The notes under the pieces: model-generated | The model's database searches: none | What the model was told of the DNA's origin: nothing | What the model saw: only the letters and a program-made list of their open reading frames with translations | Position numbers and translations under genes: made by a program | In this document: in pieces, positions 1 to 12,800 of the stretch | Layout: every line of letters begins with the position of its first letter | How positions within the stretch are numbered: position 1 is the stretch's first letter | Source of the DNA: Rhyacophila brunnea | Taxonomy: Eukaryota > Arthropoda > Insecta > Trichoptera > Rhyacophilidae | Assembly (NCBI GenBank): GCA_022495005.1 | Contig: JAGYXB010001998.1 | Span: forward strand, 186,001 to 250,000 | Length of the DNA: 64,000 nt | Reading direction: 5' to 3'

Positions 1-1967
1 TGTCATTGCTGGTCATCAATGACGTTACGTCCAAGGACAATGAAAGTAAACTAGACATCGCAAACCCGACCTTTAAACCTTTTATGTTAATTAATACATT
101 TTGTTTCAAACCAGTGGGGTGAATTTTTTAATGTAAAGATATTTCCGTTATTACTATATATATGTACCTACCTATTTCGAAATAAGTATACCTAATGATT
201 CTTCTCGATTTGCCGCCCTTCGAGGAACTGCCGCCCCCAAGCGATGATCAATCTGCCTACCCCCACGGGACGTCACTGCAGAAGATTATGATAGTTGAAT
301 AGGTTTGATCCTAGCGGGCCATTCTAACATATCACTTAACATCAAAAAAGAGTAAATTGTGATAAATATATCACGTTACGTATTCTGGCGGTTAATTATG
401 TAAAAAAGTTAACTGTCAAAAGGTGATATCTTTTAACAGCCCCTCTCTTGGCCGTGCTAACTTTGAAAATGAGACGGAGTATGTCAATTTTACATATTGA
501 GATGCAAGATTCAAGTGTTGTACTGCAATCGCAATGACATGACCACTAAAATTGTAGGTTATGTTGATATGTCTGACGTGTCAATACTAAATTCTTGTGT
601 TCGGCTCTTTACCGACTAGATGGCGCTGGTTCGGCTTTATTCGCTTGTGTTCGGTCTTATCCGCTTGGGTTCGACAGCACGAACATATCTGAATTTGACC
701 GACATGTCTACCAACCTAAATGTTCGCTGTATTATAAATTAGAGATTCAAAAAAACATCTTATTAAATTGTCCTTTTTGTTCACAGAATACTTATCCTCT
801 ATCGGTAATTTTGCCCAAATATTGTTTTAGTAATATCAATACACTGGAAAGTAAATTGATAGTATTTATTTAGTAAATTTATAGGACCTGTAAAAACATT
901 TTACAGTCATTATTAGTCTGTAAAAATAAATAACTCAAAAAGACCCACATTAATAGTGTGTTCCAGCAAACGTTTCAAATGGTTTGACATGTCAAGATTG
1001 GCACAATGCTCATGCGAACCACCTACCAAACCACTTCTTACGATCTGTCAAATTGATACCTGGCCATTTTCATTATATTCCGTATCTGTCATTTCCTTAA
1101 TATATTGCGTTACCTAATAATATTTTTAGGATTAAGAAAAATCGAGATGATAGCTAGTCTTCAGTAATTAATTTATAATTGCCTTTGTCTTATAAATTAT
1201 ATATTTTATAATATATTTAAAATAAATGAATGAAAATTAAATTTGTGTTATTGTAAACGACGAAGATTGGAGCTTCATGACAAGTTGACATTTCAATAAA
1301 TGTATTGCTGTTTTAGACAAATAAATTTTTGAATTAATTTTAGGTACTGGCAATCTAACTAGTTGTCGGAAATCGCGTTCCTGCAAAAATCTGACGGTTT
1401 CGGACAGTCCGGTTTGATTTTTTTGGCTTCGGTTTGCTGGAACATACTTAATATCACATATGTAGGTACTAGTAAAAATAGGCAGAATAATAATAATAAA
1501 GAAAACAGTGTATTTATTTTTAAAAAGAATATATATTTAAAAAAATATGTATGTACAGTAAAAACAAAACAATGATTCGGTTGGTCGATAGTGTGCGTGC
1601 GGATGGGGAGAAATACTAAATACCTGGCAGCTGATGAGCGCATATTCGTAGGTATTCGTACTCATACAATCCACGAACTGAATCTTTGTTTTTACTGTAC
1701 GTCTCTATAAATGATTATTTGTACAATAGAAATGATTTGACACTTCTGCGGAAACTGTAACCTATTTTGTAATTACAGTAGGTATACATCAACCTATTAA
1801 CAGCTAGCTAATTTAAGGAATTTGGCACATGAATAAAAAGATTAGAATTAATATTATCATAAGAATATAACTGCTACCATTATACTATGTATGGTGCAGT
1901 TCAAATTGTAACCTTCAAGTATAATGGTGTGATATTACTTATACGATCATCGCACTGCATTGGGGGG
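1..1967. other. Downstream flank of the ALDH16-like gene, no gene seen
   Basis: AT-rich sequence without a believable ORF. A GC-richer patch at about 200-285 ends, on the minus strand, in CTGCAGTGACGTCCCGTGGG and resembles the end of a transposon whose other end is not visible. At 599-672 a motif of about 22 bases beginning TTCGGCT/TTCGGTC is repeated roughly three times. Confidence 0.4.
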
Positions 1968-2161
1968 CACTGGAAACAAATATAGCATTTTCTATTTTCG
2001 TAAGATCTTGGCAAGTCAACAAAGATGTACAATTTCTTTCTTATATGTGTATCTTCTAAAGTATTCTAAAATTTATGTATACTAATAAACACGAAATGAC
2101 ATTTTTATTGACTTGTCAACATTTTATGAGAATAGAAACTGCTTTTTTTGTTTCCAACGTG
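1968..2161. mobile_element. Foldback MITE, GGAAACAAA family, copy 1
   Basis: About 55 bases at the left (CACTGGAAACAAATATAGCA onward) are repeated in inverted orientation at the right (ending TTTTTTTGTTTCCAACGTG), so the element can form a long hairpin. The arms continue past the ends with AGTTTCTATTNTC. The same arm sequence is found at 53534-53660. No ORF and no clear target duplication were seen. Confidence 0.6.
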
Positions 2162-2678
2162 TTTTGTTTTTTTGTTCAAATAGAAAAATAATTGTTTTGT
2201 AACAATTATCAAAACAATTTGATAAACAGTTGCATTACAATGAATGTACAAGCTATGCGATCATCACATAAAACGCAAAAATTTACCACTGTGATATTTC
2301 AGTCAAAATGCAAAGTAAAATGGAGAAAATATAAACGTTGATCCAATTTTAATAACCACGTGGAAAAATTGAAATTTTCTGCGATGATTGGATGCAAGTA
2401 TGTTGCTGTACAAATATCTAGGTATTTTTATTTTCTGGCGCGGATGGAAAAAAATGTTCACATACAGATGTTCCTGGTTTGGACTAAGCTTGAGATTTAC
2501 AGTATAGAACAATCAATGATAATAAATGCCGATTCTTTGGTAAATTTTATTGTATTTCCTAAAAATATTAAATTTGGAATATTTTGGAATGTTAGATGAT
2601 GTATTATACCTAATATACGAATGTTTCATAAAAATAATAAATTTTTAAATATTACTAAATAAACTTATAAAAACGGAA

Positions 2679-5600
2679 TTAATTTGAAAATGTTTCCCCA
2701 AATGTGCTCCAAATGTTTTTCCTTGTAGAAAATCGCATTTCCATGAAGTCACTATCACGAGAGAGACGTAAGGCTGTATCAATACCATTTTGCAAAACTG
2801 TTGTATTGTTTTCATCAACGGTATTTGGGGTGACTATTGAGCCGGCATTATTATCTATTACCCAAATGCCATTAACTTGGTCACATTTGATAATATTCGA
2901 AATATCATGCTCATACGGATTATTGACGGATTGAATGATGGGAAATCCATTGTCTCGCATATCTTGGCATAATTCAAAGAGGATCGGAGTCCTGACGTGA
3001 TAGATTACAGAGTTGCCAAACATAACCACCGATGTTGCAAGTTTCACCAAGTTCAAAGAATCGTAAAGCGCTCCGATGTAAATGACCCCCAAAGGCCTCA
3101 AAAGACTCAGACACATCTTCTTGTCGTTGATGACGCACTCATTTTTACGCTTTGCGCAAATCTCCGCCGCGTAATAAAGATGTGCAATTACATCATCAAA
3201 TATCTTCTCTGGTTCAGAATATCCCATCTCCTTTTGAGCACTATAAAAAAAACAAACAAAAAAATTATACATCTGTAGAATACAATGTCGAATATAATAT
3301 TATATAAAACTACATTAGAATTATACATATTTTGGTCACCGTAGTTGGCTGCACTGTGGCCAAGTGGCTAAGTGGTGGGATCCAGCGTGGAAACTGTGCT
3401 TGCTGTGAGCAACTGTATCGCTCGTCCAATACTGCTTGTAAAATTTGTCAAGTTTAATATTATCTTCATTTTATAAACATCTGATAACACAGAACAGCGT
3501 TTCACGATAAATTTTAATCACACGATTCTTTTATGAATGTTGTACAACATAACGACTAAAAAGAAAAAAGTGGGTCGTTGACTATAGTGGTCTGACTGAA
3601 GACATATCGTGGAGGTAGTCAATATCCACATTGGATTGTAGTGACGATGATGAATGAATGAATACGAAAAATCGATAGAGAAAAAATATTTTATACCTGA
3701 CGTAGTGGTCACGTTTTTTATCAAGAGCCCCCGCAACCTTTATGAAGATGTCTGATCTTGCATCATTGTCCATGGCTTCCCATGGGCCTTGCATTTTTCT
3801 GGCCATACTCACACATGTGGAAAAAACATTACTGAAATTTAAAATAAAAATCATGTGAACCTTAATTATGTAACAATCAATAATTAAAATAGCGGAGAAG
3901 TGGTGTGACCCATAAAATACCCAAAATGACTTCCGTAAAGGTTGTAGATTTATGTATGTTTTCCATAACATGTTGAATAAACACACATATTCATTTTGAA
4001 GAGTTGTGACTGTTGTTGAGTACTGATTTCGGACTGCATCACATGCAAGTGCTGAGGATTGAACAAATATGTAGTGTCCCGCTCAACTCAATCATGACTC
4101 AGTCCATCCAAGGTCTCGGTAGAAGGCACACGCTCACACACACAAAGCTAAATTAACATTTTACTTAATCGAATCAAATAAACGGAAGTCAAATTTGCTC
4201 ACACATGTTTCACTAATAATCCACCTACAATCAAATACCATAAATACAAGTGTACCTATGACCAACATGAGTGAATAAATATGAGATTGTAAATTCTATA
4301 TAACTGTTTTCAACATTCTATAGATGAAGTCCCGTTCCCAAATGATCCTTTATTATTGTAGTTTTAGTACCTTTAGTATTATATCCGTTTGTTCGTCTGA
4401 CAAGTCAAACATTTTGCACATCATGTCCACAGGATATACTCTAATGTCGAGAATACAATGGTTATATCTTTTCAGACAAAACAGCTAAATTTTTGAAGCC
4501 AGCTTCATACATTGATAATATGTATGCAATGATGTAAAAAATTCTCCTAAAAGTTTGATGACATTGAGCTACTTTACAAGCTGCTTGTTGGCGAATTTAA
4601 AAGCGGGGGAGTCAGCTAGTGCGATTGTGATGATGACACACAAAACTTTCCACTCGCTCAGAAACCACTAGCTAGCGACTATTTTGACAGGACGTAGTTC
4701 GTTTATTTACCGGGAGGTCACCATTATCGCTCTACTGCGCAGACGCAGATACGCCCAAACGCCAGTGTGTAGCGTGTAAAGTAGCCCGGCTTTCAACTTT
4801 TCTCGGTAGATTGTTTACAATCTGCTTGTTAGTGTGTTCGATAATGACACTGGGCGAGTTTACAAGCAGATTGTAAATACGCCAACAAGCAGCTTGTAAA
4901 GTAGCTCAATGACATCGAGTCTTAACAAATTTTAGATTCACAAATGTTTACAACCTCCGCGTCCAGAAATTGTGTAGAAAGTTAAGTATGTAATAACAGA
5001 TTTTTGGTTTGCCTAAATAGACTAAACAAAGGCTAACATTTTATTACAGTCGCCAAATCTAGCAACACCTAAATCAGGTTAACATGCAAATAATTACTTC
5101 TTTGTTAGGTTGGTATATTTTGTTGCAGAATAATAATTTGACTACTTCATTTCTCAAAATGGTGAATATTTGCGCACATCAATAAGAAAATATTACAGGT
5201 AATGTTGATAGCTTGTACGTGTTTAATCTCCAGCAACTCAATTAATACAATCACTGCTAAAGTTTTAATTACATTTTAATTACCACATTTAAATAACACA
5301 TTAATTATATTGAACGGCCAACTGTTCCAAACTGCGCCAGCCGCGGTGTTAGCACTAAATGAGGTAATAATACCATTTTTAATCAGCTGGCATTGACATT
5401 TTTTGGTAATACATTTGCTTTAAAAATTTGTCTTTTATTAAACATATTATGTATCAGTGCAATGGCAAGTAATTTTAAAAGCTCTTTTTTTTCATTTAAG
5501 TTTACCAACAGATGGAATTCAAAACTTCTGGATGTTGTTTTTAATGCATTGTGTCGTCGCATCTATTCTATACACAAAGTTCAGACAGCTAACTTATTTT

Positions 5601-8600
5601 AACAATTAGGTAACCGTCTCAATATATAAATATGATAAACTACCCTCGATAGCCAGCGATAGCAGCCTTGTGTATAGAATAGATGGGCAGGTCCGATTAC
5701 GTCAAGCTATTATCACTTTCATCCACATTAACAAGTTTTTTAATCCACATTTTGATGTTACCAGTTGGAAGAAAATAAACCTAAATCTGCATATCTGATA
5801 GGTATACCACAAATGATTTTAATATGTCCAGTTTTTAATGAAATTTAGTTATACACAAAGTGCTTATTACATACCTAACGATATTATGTCTCTTCTTAGG
5901 AATTGGGTATACACTATTGAAATTTGTGGATTGGAAAATGACCTTATCACTCTTTAAACTATATCCTCAAAGTTTTGGCTGAAGTGAAATCTAAAGTCAC
6001 AAAAGAACTGCAAGGGCGACTGGCTATTGCTTCGAATGATTTGATTGCTGCAGTTGCTGAATTAACGGTTGAAAACGAGACCCTGAGGAGTACAAGCAAG
6101 GAGTACAAGGACATACAAGCACAGAGTGTTTCGGTTTCGCCCTTAGACGTTTTGCCTGACGAAGTTATTGTAGCTCCGTCACCACCGGTGTCCATATCTA
6201 CGGCTGTGAAAGACAAAAACAAACAAGTTGAGCCACTATTTGCTGAACAGATTACCGTCATTCAGTCACAATCTACAAGCATTGGCGAATGGTCAACGGT
6301 AAAAAAAGGAGCCCAATGAGTCATCGTAATTTATCCACTGGAAATGAATCTAAGCGACCTAGCCTGCAAACTTCTACCCTCAAAAAAATATGTGGTTCCA
6401 AACCTGGTTCCAAATCGTGTTCTGGCGTTGAAAAACGCAGAAGTCTACATATTTGGTCATTACACCCAGACACTACAGTAAGCGGCCCAACTGATTATGT
6501 GAAGGAGAGTGTAGGTGATATAAAATTTGAAGTAATTAAATTAAATACAAAGAATAAATATTCTTCATTCAGGATAACAGTTCCAGAGTCCTCTATTGGC
6601 CATTTTCTTGTTCCTGAAATTTGGCCGGTTGACTCGATAGTCAATGAATGGCGTTGGAATAAGTCAGCTTCACCCCATACTACTAGCAAAAGCTCGTGAC
6701 GGTCACCTAAATACATTGACGTTTATTATCAGAACGTTCGTGGTCTCAGGACGAAGACAATCGAGATGCGTAACACTCTCTTGACAAGTGACATTTCTGT
6801 CATATGCTTGACTGAAACCTGGCTCAATAACTCGATTTGTGATGGTGAACTTTTCGATAGTAGATATATTGTATTTCGTTGTGATCGTTCATTTGGTCAA
6901 AGGGGTGGCGGTGTGTTAATTGCCGTTCGCTCTGATCGGGTAGATAGTGTATCTGTGATTGACCATATATTTACTGGTATCGATATAATTATTGTCAAAT
7001 TGCTGTGTAATGGGTCGCCTTTTATTATTAGCTGTGTTTATTTTCCGCCTCGATCATCGTGTAATACTTATAATATGTTTTTCTCATATTTTGAAAATTT
7101 GTCTATTGGCAGCTCAATTGCAATCATCGGTGACTTCAATCTTTATTCGGCATCCGCCAATGTTGATTTGGAATTTGCGCACTTTCTGAGCTGTATGCAG
7201 TTTAAACAGTTTTCTCAAATTAAAAATGTAAAATCACGCATATTGGACTTGGTCTTGGCAGATACAGATTGTAATGCACAGGTGAATGCTTGCGTTGATC
7301 CCCTTGTGCAGGAAGACGCTTACCATCCTGCTCTATTAGTTGAGTTGCCAATCAATTATCATAATTTTTCCAATAGTCGTCTTAGCGATAGCAATAATTT
7401 CAATTCTGTTAGCTCGGAAACTTTCTTTTTTAATAAATGGAATTTCTTCAAAGGCGACCTATTACAAATGTATTATGAAATGCAGAGTATTGATTGGAAT
7501 GCTTTATATAGTACCGATGATATTAATAGTGCAATTGATGTTTTCTATGTAAATATTTATAGTGTATTTTCCAAGTCTTTTCCCATTAAGAAGTCTTCGG
7601 GTACTTCGCGCAGCTACCCTAAATGGTTCACTCATAGCATTATTAAATCCATTGACTTGAAAGCCATCTGTCATAAACGATGGAAGCGCTCGAAGTGCTT
7701 GAATGATTATGGCGCTTTCTCCGATATGCGCAGAAGAGTTCATCGCGCCATTGACGCTGCTCACAAAGCGTACATTGAGAAAATTTCCTTGAATTTAACC
7801 TCAGACCCGAAAACTTTTTGGACGTATGTTAGGAGCTTACGTAACTCTTCTGCACAGCTATCGTCTATGTCTTTTAGGGGTAGTGTATTGAATGGCTATA
7901 AATCCATCGCTGACGGTTTTGCTGAATATTTTAGGTCAGTTTATTCCACGATTCCACCAAAACTTCAACCTCAACCTGAATACTTTTCGTCTTCTTGGCC
8001 CATACTAAATATTGGTCCTCTGGATGAGTCAGATATGAAATATGCTTTTTCTAGACTATATCCGAAATCCTCAGTAGGTCCAGATGGCATTCCTCCATGG
8101 CTATTAAAAGGATGCAAAAAACTTTTAAGCGATCCTTTGTTGTATATTTTCAATCTATGTTTAAGTAAATCTACCTTCCCTGAATGTTGGAGCTTAACTC
8201 GTATACGACCGGTGTATAAAATGGCTCGGTATCTGAAATAACTAACTTCCGACCAGTGGCTGTTCTCTCTGCACCGGTCAAACTATTTGAGTCCATTTTA
8301 CATAAATATATATATACACACGTGGATGGTCAGCTGACTGACGCTCAACATGGTTTTCGATCTACTCGATCAACAGTTACCAACCTCATGGAGTACACTG
8401 AATACATATCTCGTTCACTAGACAATCATTGTCAAGTTGATGCAATTTATACGGATATGTCAAAGGCTTTCGATCGAGTTGATCATGATATTCTTTTAAC
8501 TAAACTGAGTGCAGTAGGCGGATCTATTAATTTTGTAAATTTTTTCAAATCTTATTTTTCGCATCGTTGTCAATATGTCGAGTACGCTGGGTGTGCATCT

Positions 8601-9791
8601 GAAGTCTTTCAAACTCTTTCAGGTGTTCCCCAAGGATCAAATCTTGGACCAATTATGTTCCTCATATTTGTCAATGATATAGTTAAAGCCATGGATGGAG
8701 TAGAATTTTTACTTTTTGCGGATGATTTGAAATTATATGCACCAATTCGCAATGAGTTGGACTGTTGCATGTTACAGAGAAATCTCTGTTCAATTGAAAG
8801 TTGGTCAAAAAAGAATAAATTAGAATTTAATACTGACAAATGCTTTTGTATTACTTTTTCTAGGTCAAGAACTCCGATTAAATACAATTATATTATGTCA
8901 AAAAATTCTTTAAAACGTCAATCTGAGGCGAAAGATCTTGGGATAATTTTTGATTCTTCATTATCCTTTCACTCGCATATAACTTCCACGGCTCTACGTG
9001 CGAGTAAGCTTCTAGGATTCATCATGCGACAATCCAAACCATTCAAGAATCCTAATGTATTACGTACACTCTACGTCTCATTAGTGCGTAGCATTCTTGA
9101 ATATGGTCGATTATCTGGTGTCCTTATGAGGTTTCCTATAAGCTTATTTTAGAACGCGTCCAGAAGAAATTTCTTCGATGTCTTTATTTTAAAACATTTA
9201 ACTATTTTCCTTTCGATAATTCGTCAGATGATTATTTTCCGACTGCCTTTCTACAAGGCATGCTTACTTTTCACTCTCTTGAATCTCGTCGGTCTCTTCT
9301 GCTGTTGAAACACTTTTGCCTGTTATCGCGAGGGATGGTTTCCAATCCTGGTGTCCTAATGAATTTGAATTTCCATGCGCCTGTCAATTACCTACGTGGT
9401 CGCAGTCATGATTTATTCTGGATTGGAACCGTTTCCTCGTGTCAAGCCTATCAGGCACCATTAGCGAGGGGTGCAAGACTAGTAAATGCGCTCCCTAAAG
9501 ACATAGACATTTTCAATGATGTACTTTGCATTTTATTTTTGAAACTGTATTTTTCTGTATAAAATTGTATATTTTCCGTTCTCAAAAATTATATTTTTCT
9601 GTATTAAATTATACTTAAGTATGTTTTGATTATTTTTTTTTTTTTTTTGTTATTATTATTGCTATTATATATATATTTCTGTTTCTATATTCTCTTCTCT
9701 CTTGTGAGGGTAATGTTTGACTTATAATGTAAATCTCATGTTGTGTACGTCTTGAATTTAGATTTGTTATGTCCACAATGTTTTGTATTCC

Positions 9792-9823
<32 letters not shown>

Positions 9824-12800
9824 ATGTATAGAAAGTTTCAGTGGTTTATCAACATAATGAATGGAATATTTTATGAACATTGAAAAATACATTCGTCAGC
9901 AAGGGTGGATCTGAACCAATAACTTTCCCAACCATATCCGATCCTAATAGGATCATTTGGGCCTCAACAGAGTGGAGGTTTGTATAACAGATTTTGTTTT
10001 TACGAGAAATGGATGTCAGCCACTTGCTCAACCTATTAGGCCATCCGCTCACGTTAATACTCAAAAAAGACGAGACTGAAACTCCAGTATCTAGCTAATG
10101 TATTTCAATGGCGGCTCGCTGACGGCAAGACTGGAATCTCTCAGTTTCAAAACCAGTTCTGAAACCGAGGAGACGCGACGTACTAGTCTCCCAGTCTCTC
10201 AGTTGCCAGTCACCCATTAAACAGTGGTACCAATATCAGTAGATTCGATGAAAAAATCATATTTTCTTACCAAAATTGCTAGCACCGAACTGAATTAAAC
10301 AAGCAATAGCAAGTCAAGACGTCAAAAGTTAAAACTGGGCGAACCGATTTTTAATTTAAAATATGTGGCAGATGTTGAGAAATACTCCTGCCTGTATAAT
10401 TACAGGCTGCCAGAATATTCCCGTAAAGATATTACGGAAAAATCTTAGAATGAAGTAGGAAAGACAATGGGTTTGACAGTTTGAGATTATTAGGTTTCAG
10501 TATCGCCGTGTGCGAAGCATCAGTCACTGGCCAGTTTATGAGTTTCATCACCAACCAGTTTGTAAGATTACAGTTTCTGCGTGAGCGAATGGCCTTAGGT
10601 CCATACACAGATTGAAAAACAATATGTGTACTTGCCAGACCCAGGATTCGAATCTGGGACCCATATATAGGCCGATATAGCTATAGCTATAGGCCGATGC
10701 TTAACCGGATGGCTGCCAATGATGTCCGACTTTTCCGTGAACGGAACGCCGCTCATACAAAAATGACGTCTTTGGACGTCCCGCTTTAAACGGGAAAGGG
10801 GGGGTAAATCAATTATTTTAAACATACAAATATGTTATAAGCAATTCTAATGTACTTCTTTTTTGGCCATCATTATCGAGCGATTGGCTGACCTACATTA
10901 CCGAATACAAAGACAAATACATAAAAAAAAACACATCTAAATAACTCTTCAAAGGTAATTGAAAAATTGCAGGCACATACCTCTTCACAAGATAGTGATT
11001 TGTATTCTGGATTCCAGTTGTATTTTCCGACTTCAATTTTGTAACAACCATTTCATCAAGAATTCCTGAAACCCATAATAGTGAAATATATTATTATATG
11101 TATAATGAATTAGTCAAATATTATAGATAGATACAGCATGGAATCTTCTATATTGAAAATGATTTTTTATTAATATGGCAGGTAGGTGTCATACCCACAT
11201 GAGAGACATTTAAATATACTAGTAGACAGTGACGAAGGGTAGAGGACGGGTGTTAAGATTTGACATAATTAGTGTAAACTAAGCTTTATCAGTCAAACGT
11301 ATTTGTTTTCATTGAACTAAGACTACAATTGTTGATAGTGTTTTTTAGTTTTTAAAATTCAATTAACCCCTGCCTAATCCAAGCCATAGTAGATATAAAT
11401 ATCTAAAATTCTGCCATTAAACCATACATAATTTTCGATATTTTATAGATAGAAGGCAATACCACAAGTTCGCGCCACTTCCCCCGGTCCATCGCCAACT
11501 CTTGTGCCTCCCGCCATGTCAGACCTGCAACACGTAGGTCGCACCTGTAGCTCCGCTGCCGGGTGAGGGAGGGCCGGTCACGGCGATGGAACCCTTGAGG
11601 CTGTGCCACAAGGGTACGAAGTCACACTCTTTGGCGGCATCCGGAATACGTGTCCCAGCCACGTAAAACGTCTCTTCGTGATAGCCTCAATCACCGAAAG
11701 CTGCTGTGTCTGCTCACGAACTCGGGTGTTTGTAACGCGGTCGTACCAATGTACCCCTAAGATTCGGCGGAGACATCGATTCTCAAAGCTCAAAAGCCGA
11801 GACTCTTGAAGCTTAGTAAGATGCCATGTCTCACAGCCATGCGGGAGCACAGGTAGCACGCACGCGTTAAACAAACGACATTTGGTCCTCACAGAATACA
11901 GCCTTGTACCTCCATGCGACTCCAAGTTGGTTGAATGCATACCCTGCCATACCCATGCGGATTCCAAGCTCACTATAAATACCACCATCGTCGGTAACCG
12001 TGGCACCTAAGTATTTGAACCTGGACACCAGCTCGACGGGCAGACCAGAAACCCGCAGAGGAGTGTCGGCGTCGATGCATGCAGCACTGCACATGAATTT
12101 GGTCTTAGCCGCATTCAGATGAAGACCCACACGTTTCGAGTTCGCGGTGAGCCTGTTCACGGTTACCTCCAACCGTTCGATCGTCGAGTCAAACACGACT
12201 GCGTCATCTGCATACTCCAAGTCGCACAGTCTTATTCGCATAGATCGGTTGTGTCATCATGATGTAGCTGTATCCTACAGGGCGAACCATCTTAATAAGC
12301 ATTATGAAATCCATCATGATGATAAAAAGAAAGGGCGCAAGTGCACATCCTTCCTTGACTCCTGACATGATTTCAAAGAGGTCAGAGGATGTTCTGGCTG
12401 CTCTCACGTTACACTCTGTATTGGTGTAGAGAGCACTTATCACGCCGACTAGTTTCCGTGGGACACCATAGCCTAGCAGAATTTGCCACAGAGATTCACG
12501 ATGAGGGCTGTCAAATGCCTTTTCATATTCCACGAAGTAGCAGGCGACAGGTATATTCATCTCTTGATACTGTTGCAGGAGGCATCGGAGAGTAGAAATA
12601 TGCTCCGAGCAGGACTTCCCTGGGACAAATCCATTCTGCTGCGCACGCAAAACCTCCAGCATGGGACTTCTAATCCTGTACAGGAGAATATGCGCTAACA
12701 CCTTCCCGGGAACGCTGAGGAGAGTGATACCTCTGTAATTATTAATCTTGTGGGTCACCCTTTTTGTGCAGAGTAACCACGGTACCATCCCTCCAGGCTC

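Larger units (their letters stand above)
5940..9823 (+). mobile_element. Jockey/CR1-group non-LTR retrotransposon, nearly full length, dead
   Basis: About 3.9 kb with a partial ORF1, then an ORF2 holding an endonuclease and a reverse transcriptase, and a 3' end of repeated TAAA units at about 9795-9823, the usual tail of this LINE group. ORF1 opens straight after a stop with no ATG, so the 5' end is probably truncated near 5940. At least three frame breaks make it inactive. It lies in the intron before exon 8 of the ALDH16-like gene, in the opposite orientation. Confidence 0.88.

Noticed and set aside
595..873. 92-codon reading frame
   Set aside because: It starts from a non-ATG codon, has no recognisable motif and runs through the short TTCGG repeat.
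3350..3450. A-box-like TGGCCAAGTGG, possible tRNA-derived SINE
   Set aside because: No B box at the required distance.
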